Origin: Streptomyces fragilis
GTDB lineage: Bacteria > Actinomycetota > Actinomycetes > Streptomycetales > Streptomycetaceae
Assembly: GCF_003112515.1 (NCBI RefSeq)
Contig: NZ_BEVZ01000002.1
Coordinates: 1,054,001-1,118,000 of the forward strand
Reading direction: 5' to 3'
Length of the DNA stretch: 64,000 nucleotides
Made by a program: the position numbers and the translations under genes. Positions 23,397 through 31,388 of the stretch are shown one piece after another (positions within the stretch are counted from its first letter, which is position 1; each line of letters opens with the position of its first letter). Under the pieces are notes generated by a model that was given only the letters and a program-made list of their open reading frames with translations, was not told where the DNA came from and made no database searches.

Positions 23397-24740
23397 TCAG
23401 ACGTTCCGGAAGCGGTTGATCGCGTCGAGGTGCTGGGCGCGCATCTCGTGGTCGCGGACGCCCAGGCCCTCCTCGGGTGCCAGGCACAGCACGCCGACCT
23501 TGCCCTGGTGCAGGTTGCGGTGGACGTCGTAGGTGGCCTGGCCGGTCTCCTCCAGGCTGTACGTCTTCGACAGCGTCGGGTGGATCTTGCCCTTGGCGAT
23601 CAGGCGGTTGGCCTCCCACGCCTCGCGGTAGTTGGCGAAGTGCGAGCCGATGATCCGCTTGAGCGACATCCACAGGTAGCGGTTGTCGTACTGGTGCATG
23701 TAGCCGGAGGTGGAGGCGCAGGTGGTGATGGTGCCGCCCTTGCGGGTGACGAAGACCGAGGCGCCGAAGGTCTCCTTGCCGGGGTGCTCGAAGACGATGT
23801 CGATGTCCTCGCCGCCGGTGAGCTCGCGGATGCGCTTGCCGAAGCGCTTCCACTCCTTCGGGTCCTGGGTGTTCTCGTCCTTCCAGAACCGGTAGTCCTC
23901 GGCCGCGCGGTCGATGATCAGCTCGGCGCCCATGGCGCGGCAGATCTCCGCCTTCTCCGGCGAGGACACCACGCAGATCGGGGTGGCGCCGCCGGCCAGC
24001 GCGAACTGGGTCGCGTAGGAGCCGAGGCCGCCGCTCGCGCCCCAGATCAGGACGTTGTCGCCCTGCTTCATGTTGGCGCCGTTGGCGGAGACCAGCTGCC
24101 GGTAGGCGGTGGAGTTGACCAGGCCCGGGGAGGCGGCCTCCTCCCAGGAGAGGTGGTCCGGCTTCGGCATCAGCTGGTTCGACTTGACCAGCGCGATCTC
24201 GGCGAGGCCGCCGAAGTTGGTCTCGAAGCCCCAGATGCGCTGCTCGGGGTCGAGCATCGTGTCGTTGTGGCCGTCCGAGGACTCCAGCTCGACGCTCAGA
24301 CAGTGCGCGACGACCTCGTCGCCGGGCCGCCAGGCGTTGACGCCGGGGCCGGTGCGCAGGACGACGCCGGCCAGGTCGGAGCCGATGATGTGGTACGGGA
24401 GGTCGTGGCGCTTGGTCAGCTCGCTGACCTTGCCGTAACGCTCCAGGAAGCCGAAGGTCGACAGCGGCTCGAAGATGGACGTCCACACCGAGTTGTAGTT
24501 GACCGAGGAGGCCATCACGGCCACCAGGGCCTCGCCCGGGCCGAGTTCCGGCAGGGGGACGTCGTCCAGGTGCAGGGACTTGCGGGGGTCCTTGTCGCGG
24601 GTCGCGAGGCCCGCGAACATCTCCGTCTCGTCCTTGTGCACGGTGATCGCACGGTACGACTCGGGGAGCGGGAGGGCGGCGAAGTCCTCCGACGAGGCGT
24701 TCTGCGACTGGATCGCGTCCAGGATGTCCTTCACGGTCAC
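23397..24740 (-). CDS. ccr: Crotonyl-CoA carboxylase/reductase
   Basis: 447-residue NADPH-dependent enzyme that reduces and carboxylates crotonyl-CoA to ethylmalonyl-CoA, the committed step of the pathway and a source of extender units for polyketides. Zinc-free MDR fold with nucleotide-binding IWGASGGLGSYATQFAL. Residues matching the CO2-binding set of the Kitasatospora enzyme are present: Asn83 in NYNSVW, Phe172-Glu173 in GFETNFGG, and His367 in GSHFANYREAW (offset of two in numbering from memory). GTG at 24740 is preceded by GGAGG at seven bases; an in-frame GTG six bases later is less well placed. First gene of the operon, with a promoter about 230 bases upstream. Confidence 0.97.
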   Translation of the reverse strand: MTVKDILDAIQSQNASSEDFAALPLPESYRAITVHKDETEMFAGLATRDKDPRKSLHLDDVPLPELGPGEALVAVMASSVNYNSVWTSIFEPLSTFGFLERYGKVSELTKRHDLPYHIIGSDLAGVVLRTGPGVNAWRPGDEVVAHCLSVELESSDGHNDTMLDPEQRIWGFETNFGGLAEIALVKSNQLMPKPDHLSWEEAASPGLVNSTAYRQLVSANGANMKQGDNVLIWGASGGLGSYATQFALAGGATPICVVSSPEKAEICRAMGAELIIDRAAEDYRFWKDENTQDPKEWKRFGKRIRELTGGEDIDIVFEHPGKETFGASVFVTRKGGTITTCASTSGYMHQYDNRYLWMSLKRIIGSHFANYREAWEANRLIAKGKIHPTLSKTYSLEETGQATYDVHRNLHQGKVGVLCLAPEEGLGVRDHEMRAQHLDAINRFRNV

Positions 24741-24972
24741 GGTGTTGCCTCCGGCGACGGGCGCCCGCCTGAGGGGCGCAGAGGGTACGTCGGTGCTGCG
24801 GGTGTGGTGCGGTGCTGTGGGTGTGGTGCCGTCGGTTCGGCGGGTGGTGCGGCAGCGCGTGGTGGCGCGGGGGATGCCTGTGACGCAGGCGTCCGGACGC
24901 GCGTGGCCGTGGGGCCGTGCGGGGACACCCGGCGCACGGTTCGTGTGGTGCGCCGGCCGTCCGGACACCCAC

Positions 24973-25001
24973 AACGTATGGCACGGCGTGACGGTTGACA
25001 A
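24973..25001 (-). promoter_or_regulatory. Promoter of the ccr operon
   Basis: On the minus strand TTGTCA (complement of 24996-25001) and TACGTT (complement of 24973-24978) are separated by exactly 17 bases. The -35 matches TTGACA at five of six positions and the -10 is of the TAnnnT class. Predicted start near 24966, giving an untranslated leader of about 225 bases before the GTG at 24740. That leader (24741-24965) is rich in GTG/GTGG tracts on the plus strand; no riboswitch was recognised. Confidence 0.6.
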
Positions 25002-25107
25002 GGCACTGAGTGCCAGGAGTTCCGCTCAGGTGAAAACTTTGCCGTTCAGGTGAGCGATGATCGATCAGGCGAGGTTCCGGCGGCGTTTTCGATCGATGAT
25101 CGATCAG
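25002..25107. promoter_or_regulatory. Operator-like repeats upstream of the ccr promoter
   Basis: Three repeat types lie just upstream of the ccr -35. (1) GGCACTGAGTGCC (25002-25014), a palindrome touching the -35. (2) TCAGGTGA twice, at 25026-25033 and 25046-25053, 20 bases apart. (3) CGATGATCGATCAG twice, at 25055-25068 and 25094-25107; each contains the perfect palindrome TGATCGATCA. Such clustering suggests binding of one or two regulators. The rest of the 540-base gap to the XRE gene (25108-25280) shows no convincing gene. Confidence 0.5.
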
Positions 25108-25280
25108 CTCTCACAAGGGGCTTTGCCTCATCGGGCTGAAGCCGGTGCGGGCCCGCCGTCGCCTCCGTATGGACCCTTCCGGCACCTCGAACTGCCCGGA
25201 AAGGTCTTCGCTCGCACACTGCTCCGCCCCTGGGGTGACACTCGGTGCCACCTCCGCGGTGGCGTCGGTCATGGGGGGTG

Positions 25281-25856
25281 TTACGCGGGTCCCGGGGGCA
25301 GGTGGACGGTCATGATCAGATGGCAGGGCCCGCTGCCCGAGCCGCGGTAGGCGTGGGTGGTGTCGGCGTCGAAGGTGGCGGTCTGCCCGGCGGCGACGGT
25401 GTGCTCGACCCCGTCGACGACGAGCACCATCTCGCCCGTGGTGACGCTGACGGTCTCGGTCACGCCGGCCTGGTGCGGGTGGCTGGGGTACTCCTCGCCG
25501 GGCTCCAGCGTCCAGCGCCAGACCTCGGTGGCCGCCGGTCCGCCGGTGGTCAGCATGAGCCGGGCCTCGCTGCCGTGCTCGCCCTTCCACAGAGGAGTGA
25601 CGGTGTCGGCGCTCACCACCCGTACGCGCTGCTCGGGGCGGCCTTCCGTCAGGGCGGAGACGGAGGCGCCGAGCGTGTCGGCGAGGCGGACCAGGGTGGC
25701 GAAGTTCGGATTGCCCTGGGCCTTCTCCAGGGCGACGAGGGCGCCCTTGCTGACCTTGGCCCGGCGGCCGAGTTCGTCCAGGGACAGCCCGGCGCGGATG
25801 CGGGCCGCGCGGACGTTGTGCGCGAGCGTCCGCAGCGCCGCCTCGGTCTCGGTCAT
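25281..25856 (-). CDS. XRE-family transcriptional regulator with C-terminal cupin
   Basis: 191 residues. Helix-turn-helix at residues about 10-65 (RAARIRAGLSLDELGRRAKVSKGALVALEKAQGNPNFATLVRLAD). A cupin fold occupies about 105-190, with HPHQAGVTETVSVTTGEMVLVVDGVEHTV as the core and a second His in DTTHAYRG. The cupin would bind a small effector or metal. ATG at 25856 follows GGAGGGGTGA. TAA stop. It is divergent from the PaiB-like/B3-4 operon, and the intervening direct repeat is the natural candidate for its operator. Confidence 0.88.
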   Translation of the reverse strand: MTETEAALRTLAHNVRAARIRAGLSLDELGRRAKVSKGALVALEKAQGNPNFATLVRLADTLGASVSALTEGRPEQRVRVVSADTVTPLWKGEHGSEARLMLTTGGPAATEVWRWTLEPGEEYPSHPHQAGVTETVSVTTGEMVLVVDGVEHTVAAGQTATFDADTTHAYRGSGSGPCHLIMTVHLPPGPA

Positions 25857-25902
25857 CGCCGTCACCCCTCCGGGCGGGTAGGTCACCACACTGGACCGGG
25901 CG

Positions 25903-25958
25903 GTCGTTCGATTGACGACTTGTGGTCGGTGCGTTGTACGGTGGAGTCGTTCCATTGA
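25903..25958. promoter_or_regulatory. Direct-repeat operator and promoter between XRE regulator and PaiB-like operon
   Basis: GTCGTTCGATTGA (25903-25915) and GTCGTTCCATTGA (25946-25958) agree at 12 of 13 bases and start 43 bases apart, about four helical turns. Between them lies a possible rightward promoter: TTGACG (25912-25917), 17 bases, TGTACG (25935-25940); the -10 match is weak. The rest of the 302-base gap (25959-26158) has only short open frames that do not look coding. Confidence 0.55.
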
Positions 25959-26158
25959 TGGTAGGGGATGGACCGCCCGCGGTCGCTCCACTGCCGGCCC
26001 TGGGCGGCTCCCCGGCCCGCGGACGCGCCGTCCTGCTCGCCGCAGCGTCCTGGCCGCACGCGTCCACCGCGCCCGGCTCACCGGCCCGGGCGCCGTCGCC
26101 GTCAGCCTCCTGACCCTCACCCTCACCTGAGCCATCCCCTCTCCGGAAGGAGCCCGGC

Positions 26159-26806
26159 GTGTTCATCCAGCCCTGGGACGCCGCCCTGGACGACGCCGAA
26201 TGGCGGACCTGGATCGCGGACGGCCACGACTTCGGCATCCTCGCCGTCAACGGCCCGCCCGGACACCCGCCTGTCGTGGTGCCCACCCACTTCACCGTCG
26301 ACGGCACCGCCCTGCTCGTCCACCTCGCCCGCCCCAACCCTGTCTGGAAGGCGATCGAGGCCGACCCGGACGTCACCTTCACCGTCACCGGGGACTACGC
26401 CTTCATCCCCGGGCCCTGGCGCGCCAAGCCCGGCGTCCCGCCCACCGACGGCGTGCCCACCAGCTACTACGCCGCCGTCCAGTTCACCTGCCGGGCCACC
26501 GTCGTCGACGAACCCGAGGCCAAGGCCGAGCTGCTGCGCCGCCAGATGGCCCACTTCCAGCCCGACGGCGACCACGCCGCCATCGAGATCGGCCTGCCTC
26601 CCTACGGGCGGATGCTGCCCGGCATCCGCGGCCTGCGCCTCGACGTCACCGAGGTCCGGGCCAAGTTCAAGTACGACGACCACAAGCCCGTCGAACAGCG
26701 CACCGACACCGCCCGCCGGCTCACCGAACGGGGCACCGCCCTGGACGTACCCACCGCCGCCCAGCAGCTCCGCCGCCTGGACCGCGTCGGTACCTGGAAG
26801 TCCTGA
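26159..26806 (+). CDS. FMN-binding, PaiB-like protein
   Basis: 215 residues with the split-barrel flavin-binding fold of PaiB/FMN-binding negative transcriptional regulators. It starts MFIQPWDAALDDAEW; PVVVPTHFTVDGTALLVHLARPNPVWKAIEADP is the core of the fold and DYAFIPGPW follows. Despite the family name, a DNA-binding role is not visible; an FMN-dependent or pyridoxamine-oxidase-like redox role is equally possible. GTG at 26159 is preceded by GGAAGGAG. 45 bases upstream of the B3/4 gene in one operon. Confidence 0.83.
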   Translation: MFIQPWDAALDDAEWRTWIADGHDFGILAVNGPPGHPPVVVPTHFTVDGTALLVHLARPNPVWKAIEADPDVTFTVTGDYAFIPGPWRAKPGVPPTDGVPTSYYAAVQFTCRATVVDEPEAKAELLRRQMAHFQPDGDHAAIEIGLPPYGRMLPGIRGLRLDVTEVRAKFKYDDHKPVEQRTDTARRLTERGTALDVPTAAQQLRRLDRVGTWKS

Positions 26807-26851
26807 CCGCCTTCGCCCCCCGGCCCGCTCACCGAACGGAACCGCTCCACG

Positions 26852-27559
26852 ATGACCGCCCTGCGCATCAGCCCCGCCGTCGCCGACGCCTTCCCCGACA
26901 CCCTGATCGCCGTCGTCACCGCCACCGGCCTGAACGGCCGCGAGGCCTGGCCCCGCACGGCTGCCGCCGTGGAGGTCCTGGAGCAGGACCTCGCCACCGG
27001 CGCCTGGACCCCCGCCGACGAGAGCGACCCGCGCATCGAGGCGTGGCACACCGCCTACCGCTCCTTCGGCACCAATCCCCGCCGCATCCGCCCCAGCGTC
27101 GACGCCCTCGGCCGCCGCCTGGCGAAGAAGGGCACGCTGCCCCGGATCAACCCGGCCGTCGACTCCTACAACGTCGTGTCCGTCCGCCACGCCCTGCCCG
27201 CCGGCGCCTTCGACCTCGACCACGTCACCGGCGACGTCGAGATCCGCCACGCCGACGGCACCGAGACCTTCACACCGCTCGGCGAACCCGGCACCGTGGA
27301 GAACCCCAGGACCGGCGAGATCGTCTACACCGACAGCACGGACGTGCTGACCCGGCACTGGAACCACCGCGACGCCCACCGCACCCGGGTCACCGAGGAC
27401 TCCACCCACGTCGCCTTCGTCCTGGAGACCCTGCACGCCACCCGCGACGGCCACCTCCTGGCCGCCGCCGCCGGCGAACTGCGGGACCTGCTCGGCGAAC
27501 ACTCCGCCCGGGTCACCGTCCACCACCTCGGCCCCGCACACCCGCAGGCCACCCTCTGA
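26852..27559 (+). CDS. B3/B4 tRNA-binding domain protein (PheRS beta editing-like)
   Basis: 235 residues, a stand-alone B3_4 domain as in the editing region of phenylalanyl-tRNA synthetase beta. Typical are the segment from WHTAYRSFGTNPRRIRPSVDALGRR to the glycine-poor LPRINPAVDSYNVVSVRHALPAGAFDLDHV and the later YTDSTDVLTRHWNHRDAHRT. Family members are proposed to hydrolyse mischarged tRNA or to bind a related amino acid. In operon with the PaiB-like gene; converges on the TetR gene 21 bases away, with CCTCCCGGGAGG (27567-27578) as the only palindrome between them. Confidence 0.83.
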   Translation: MTALRISPAVADAFPDTLIAVVTATGLNGREAWPRTAAAVEVLEQDLATGAWTPADESDPRIEAWHTAYRSFGTNPRRIRPSVDALGRRLAKKGTLPRINPAVDSYNVVSVRHALPAGAFDLDHVTGDVEIRHADGTETFTPLGEPGTVENPRTGEIVYTDSTDVLTRHWNHRDAHRTRVTEDSTHVAFVLETLHATRDGHLLAAAAGELRDLLGEHSARVTVHHLGPAHPQATL

Positions 27560-27580
27560 CCCCGTACCTCCCGGGAGGGA

Positions 27581-28399
27581 TCAGGGGCGGTCGCGGAGGG
27601 CCTTCTCGATGGTGTGCATGATCTCGTCGAGGGGGGCGTCGACGCGGGCGACGGTGACGAGGACCTCCCCGGAGGCGGAGACCGAGGCCGCGTCGGGGGA
27701 GACCTGCCCAGCCCCGTCCCGCCCCGCGCCGATCCCCCGCCCGAACGTCCGCCGCACGATGGCGAAGGCGTGGTCCAGCTGCCGCTCCACGTCCCCCTGC
27801 CCGTCCGCCCGCAGCCACCGCCGCAGCACGTGGTTGTGGGCCGTGACGACCGCGGACGCCGCGACCTCCGCCAGCAGCGGGTCGTCGTTCGCGTCGTCCG
27901 CGTGCGCCTTCTCGTCGAAGTGGCCCAGCAGGTAGCGGGTGAACAGCCGCTCGTACCGGGCGACCGAGGCGATCTCCGCCTCCCGCAGCGTCGGCACCTC
28001 ACGGGTCAGCTTGTAGCGCGCCACCGAGACCTCGGGGTGGGCCGCGTACATCCGCATGACCTCCTTGATGCCCCGGCACACCGTGTCCAGCGGATGCTCG
28101 TGCGCGGGGGCCGCCTTCAGCACCGCCTCCGCCCGGACCAGGGTGTCGTCGTGGTCCGGGAAGATCGCCTCCTCCTTCGAGCGGAAGTGGCGGAAGAAGG
28201 TGCGGCGGGCCACGCCGGCCGCCGCCGCGATCTCGTCGACGGTGGTGGCCTCGTACCCCTTGGTGGCGAACAGCTCCATGGCCGCCGCCGCCAGCTCGCG
28301 GCGCATCTTGAGCCGCTGGGCCGCGGCCCGGCTGCCCGCGGCGCTCTCCGGGGCGTCGGCCGCGGCGGGGGTACGTGTCGACTTGGCGGGGTGGGACAT
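27581..28399 (-). CDS. TetR-family transcriptional regulator
   Basis: 272 residues. The DNA-binding domain lies at about 30-80: MRRELAAAAMELFATKGYEATTVDEIAAAAGVARRTFFRHFRSKEEAI (helix-turn-helix in TTVDEIAAAAGVARRTFFRHF). The C-terminal ligand domain is longer than usual and ends in a low-complexity region. Start is ATG 28399, or ATG 28417, which has GAGGG at a better distance. It lies between the B3/4 gene and the duplicated 3-hydroxyacyl-CoA dehydrogenase gene; control of the latter and perhaps of the ccr operon is a reasonable guess but unproven. Confidence 0.9.
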   Translation of the reverse strand: MSHPAKSTRTPAAADAPESAAGSRAAAQRLKMRRELAAAAMELFATKGYEATTVDEIAAAAGVARRTFFRHFRSKEEAIFPDHDDTLVRAEAVLKAAPAHEHPLDTVCRGIKEVMRMYAAHPEVSVARYKLTREVPTLREAEIASVARYERLFTRYLLGHFDEKAHADDANDDPLLAEVAASAVVTAHNHVLRRWLRADGQGDVERQLDHAFAIVRRTFGRGIGAGRDGAGQVSPDAASVSASGEVLVTVARVDAPLDEIMHTIEKALRDRP

Positions 28400-28601
28400 G
28401 CCCTGAACGTACTCCATCCGCGCACCCTCGTGCGCGCGTCCCGGTCCGCCCCGTCCGGCGGTGGACCGGGCGACGCGAGGCGGGGCCGGCGCCAGGGGCG
28501 CCACCGGGCCGGGCGGAGGGAAGCCGGGCCTCTCCAGCAGGCCTCCCCAGTCCCCGGGGGACTCCGGGTCCCCCGGGGCGCGGCCGGCGCGCGGGCGGGG
28601 C

Positions 28602-30416
28602 TCAGCGCCGGGCATATTCGCGGAAGCCGCGGCCCGTCTTCCGGCCCAGGCAGCCCGCGGCCACCAGGTGCTCCAGGAGCGGCGCCGGGGCCAGGCCCGG
28701 GTCGCGGAACTCGCGGTGCAGCACCTTCTCGATGGCCAGCGAGACGTCCAGCCCGACCACGTCCAGCAGTTCGAACGGGCCCATCGGGTAGCCGCCGCCC
28801 AGCTTCATCGCGGCGTCGATGTCGTCCAGCGTCGCGTAGTGCTCCTGGACCATCTTCACCGCGTTGTTGAGGTAGGGGAACAGCAGCGCGTTGACGATGA
28901 AGCCGGCCCGGTCGCCGCAGTCCACGGGGTGCTTGCGGATCTTCCGGCAGACCTCGAGAACGGTGGCGTGCACGTCGTCGTCGGTGAGCACCGTGCGGAC
29001 CACCTCGACCAGCTTCATCGCCGGGGCCGGGTTGAAGAAGTGCATGCCGATCACGTCGCGCGGGCGGGAGGTCGCCCGGGCGCAGGCGACCACCGGCAGC
29101 GAGGAGGTGGTCGTGGCCAGGACCGCGCCCGGCTTGCAGACCTTGTCCAGCGCGGCGAACAGCTGCTGCTTGACCCCGAGGTCCTCGGCGACGGCCTCCA
29201 CGGCCAGGTCGACCTCGGCGAAGGCGTCGTAGGAGCCGGCCGGGGTGATCCGGTCCAGGGTCTGCGCCGCCGCCTCGGCGGTCATCCGGCCCCGGTCCAC
29301 CGAGCGGGCCAGCGACTTGCCGATCCGCGTCTTGGCGGCGGTCGCCTTCTCCTCGCTGCGGGCGGCGATCACGACGTCGTAGCCGGCCTTGGCGAAGACC
29401 TCGGCGATGCCGGAGGCCATGGTGCCGGAGCCCGCGACGCCGACCGAGCGCACCGGACGGCCCGCGCCGGCCTCGGCGTCCTGGCGCGGGGTGAGCGCGT
29501 CCGGGACGACGGTGGCGGAGCCGGGCGCCTCGTAGGTGTAGAAACCGCGGCCGGACTTGCGGCCGTTGAGCCCGGCGTCGCTGAGCTGGCGCAGGATCGG
29601 CGCCGGGGCGTGCAGCCGGTCGCGGGACTCCTGGTACATCGCCTCCAGCACGGTGCGGGCGGTGTCGACCCCGATCAGGTCCAGCAGCGCGAGGGGGCCC
29701 ATGGGCAGGCCGCAGCCGAAGCGCATCGCCGCGTCGATGTCCTCGCGGGAGGCGTACCGCGACTCGTACATCGCGGCGGCCTGGTTGAGGTAGCCGAACA
29801 GCAGCCCGTCGGCGACGAAGCCGGGCCGGTCGCCCACCTTCACCGGCTCCTTGCCCAGTTCGACCGCCAGGTCGGTCACGGCGGCGACGGCGGCCGGCGC
29901 GGTGAGCACCGAGGAGACGATCTCGACCAGCTTCATCGCGGGCGCCGGGTTGAAGAAGTGCAGGCCCAGCACCCGCTCGGGGCGGGCCGAGTCGGCGGCG
30001 AGCCGGGTCACCGACAGGGCGTTGGTGCCGGTCGCCAGGATCGCGTCCGGGCGGACGATGCCGTCCAGGGCGCGGAAGATGCCCTGCTTGACGTCGTACG
30101 ACTCCGGGGCCACCTCGATCACCAGGTCGGCGGGGGCGGCGTCGGCGAGGTCGCCGGAGGTGCGCAGCCGGCCGAGGACCCGCTCGCGCTCCTCCTCGGT
30201 CAGCCTGCCCTTGGCGACGGAACGGGCGGTGGAGGTCTCCAGCGCGGCGGTGGCGCGGGCGGCGGCCTCCGGACTGACGTCGATGCCGACGACGTCGCGG
30301 CCGGCCCGGGCGAGGACCTCGGCGATGCCCGAGCCCATCGTGCCGAGGCCCACCACGGCGACGGTCCGGAGGGTGGAGGCGCTGTCGGAGGGGGACAGGG
30401 AAGAGGGAGCGGCCAT
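28602..30416 (-). CDS. Tandem-duplicated 3-hydroxyacyl-CoA (3-hydroxybutyryl-CoA) dehydrogenase
   Basis: 604 residues made of two complete dehydrogenase units. Unit 1 (about 17-300): NAD motif VVGLGTMGSGIAEVLARAG, catalytic His153 and Glu165 in LGLHFFNPAPAMKLVEIV. Unit 2 (about 322-604): NAD motif GVAGSGTMASGIAEVFAKAG, His459 and Glu471 in the near-identical HFFNPAPAMKLVEVV. Unit 2 keeps the serine of TTSSL (436-440) and Asn509 in FIVNALL; unit 1 has GTNAL (130-134) and VADGL (201-205) instead, so it lacks two conserved active-site residues. It likely interconverts acetoacetyl-CoA and 3-hydroxybutyryl-CoA, feeding crotonyl-CoA to Ccr. Start ATG with GGAG six bases before. Confidence 0.92.
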   Translation of the reverse strand: MAAPSSLSPSDSASTLRTVAVVGLGTMGSGIAEVLARAGRDVVGIDVSPEAAARATAALETSTARSVAKGRLTEEERERVLGRLRTSGDLADAAPADLVIEVAPESYDVKQGIFRALDGIVRPDAILATGTNALSVTRLAADSARPERVLGLHFFNPAPAMKLVEIVSSVLTAPAAVAAVTDLAVELGKEPVKVGDRPGFVADGLLFGYLNQAAAMYESRYASREDIDAAMRFGCGLPMGPLALLDLIGVDTARTVLEAMYQESRDRLHAPAPILRQLSDAGLNGRKSGRGFYTYEAPGSATVVPDALTPRQDAEAGAGRPVRSVGVAGSGTMASGIAEVFAKAGYDVVIAARSEEKATAAKTRIGKSLARSVDRGRMTAEAAAQTLDRITPAGSYDAFAEVDLAVEAVAEDLGVKQQLFAALDKVCKPGAVLATTTSSLPVVACARATSRPRDVIGMHFFNPAPAMKLVEVVRTVLTDDDVHATVLEVCRKIRKHPVDCGDRAGFIVNALLFPYLNNAVKMVQEHYATLDDIDAAMKLGGGYPMGPFELLDVVGLDVSLAIEKVLHREFRDPGLAPAPLLEHLVAAGCLGRKTGRGFREYARR

Positions 30417-30791
30417 GACGGACTCCAGGAAGGCGTGAGGTGACGGCTGGGACGCGACGCCGGCGGCGAAGGCCGAAGGGCGTGCGCGGATGAGGAGTCG
30501 GCGAGGTCGACGGCGACCTGCCGGGTCGTGCGGGCGTGCCTGTGTCCGACCGGTCCTGTCCCGGAACCGGGTCGTGCGGCGTTGCCGCGGTACGCCGTAC
30601 GGGACGTACGTGCCTGTACCGAACCGACTGCGCTCGCGGCGGCTGCGTCACCAGGCCGCTGCGAGGAGGTGCGAGGGGTAGCTCGCTCGAATGAGCTTAA
30701 CCGGCCGGTAGTGAGCGCGCCAGAGGGTGCGGCGTGTTCGGGTGTGTGATCCGGCTCCCACGGGGCCGGGTGATTTGCGTAGGGTTGGGGC
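30417..30791. promoter_or_regulatory. Divergent control region between the dehydrogenase and HEAT genes
   Basis: 375 bases with no convincing gene. It contains CGGTAC (30588-30593) and GTACCG (30616-30621) flanking two copies of CGTAC, and the 10-base palindrome ACCGGCCGGT (30700-30709). At the right end TAGGGT (30780-30785) is followed by six bases and the GTG of the HEAT gene, a leaderless-type promoter. The palindromes are candidate TetR operators. Confidence 0.4.
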
Positions 30792-31388
30792 GTGAACGAC
30801 GACGAGGGTCAACTCGCGCTGTTGGACGCCCGGTTGCGGGCCGAGTCCGGGGGAGGGTTCGCCCACCGGCGGCTGGTGTCGGACGCCGGGGCCGAGGAGC
30901 TCGCCGAGGTGCTGAGCGAGCCCGGACACCCACTGTGGGCGGTGGAACTGGCCGCCTTCCGGCTCGGACTGGCCGGTGACGTCCGGGCGTTCGAACCCCT
31001 GGTGCTGCTGCTGAACCACCGGGACGCGCCGCGCTGCGCCTCGGCGGCCCACGCGCTGGCCCGGCTGGGCGATCCGCGCACCGCGCGGGCGGCGGCCGCG
31101 CTCGCCACCAACGAACTGCGCGTGGGCTACGCCCTCCACCCGGTGCGGCTGCTGGTCGCCCTGCGGGCGCCCGAGGCGGTACCCGCGCTGGTGACCGTGC
31201 TGGAGCGGCGGCTGTCCGCGGCGCGCGACCCGCACCGGGAGGTGGCGCTGGCCTGCGTCGAAGGGCTCGGCGAACTCCGCGACCCGCGCGGCCGGGCGGT
31301 GCTGGAACGGGCTCTGCGAAGGGAGGAGTTGGCGGAGGCCGCCCGCGCCGCCCTTCAGTCGCTGGAGGCCGCCCCGGGCCGGACGTAG
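30792..31388 (+). CDS. HEAT-repeat protein
   Basis: 198 residues of helical repeats: LAEVLSEPGHPLWAVELAAFRLGLAGD, AFEPLVLLLNHRDAPRCASAAHALARLGD, AVPALVTVLERRL and EVALACVEGLGELRDPRGRAVLERAL are successive helix pairs. No catalytic domain is present; homologues are sometimes called adenylosuccinate lyase, without basis. Likely a small protein-interaction scaffold. GTG at 30792 sits six bases after a TAGGGT -10 element. Its last 34 bases overlap the converging acetyltransferase gene. Confidence 0.83.
   Translation: MNDDEGQLALLDARLRAESGGGFAHRRLVSDAGAEELAEVLSEPGHPLWAVELAAFRLGLAGDVRAFEPLVLLLNHRDAPRCASAAHALARLGDPRTARAAAALATNELRVGYALHPVRLLVALRAPEAVPALVTVLERRLSAARDPHREVALACVEGLGELRDPRGRAVLERALRREELAEAARAALQSLEAAPGRT

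Noticed and set aside
24741..24965. A riboswitch (for example cobalamin) in the long ccr leader, given that the operon includes a B12 enzyme
   Set aside because: I could not find a B12-box-like sequence or a convincing set of helices; the leader is mostly low-complexity GTG tracts.
21352..24984. A continuous 1210-residue leftward reading frame that would fuse ethylmalonyl-CoA mutase to an Arg/Pro-rich N-terminal half
   Set aside because: The upstream half is the wrong-frame shadow of ccr. The mutase has its own ribosome binding site and ATG at 23379, and ccr is complete in another frame.
25111..25272. Possible 53-residue leftward ORF (starting MTDATAEVAPSV) just after the XRE regulator gene
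   Set aside because: No ribosome binding site before the ATG, and its third codon positions are less GC-rich than those of real genes here. Not enough support.
25922..26130. Two overlapping small rightward frames in the XRE/PaiB divergent region
   Set aside because: Composition is unlike coding DNA and they overlap the candidate promoter and operator.
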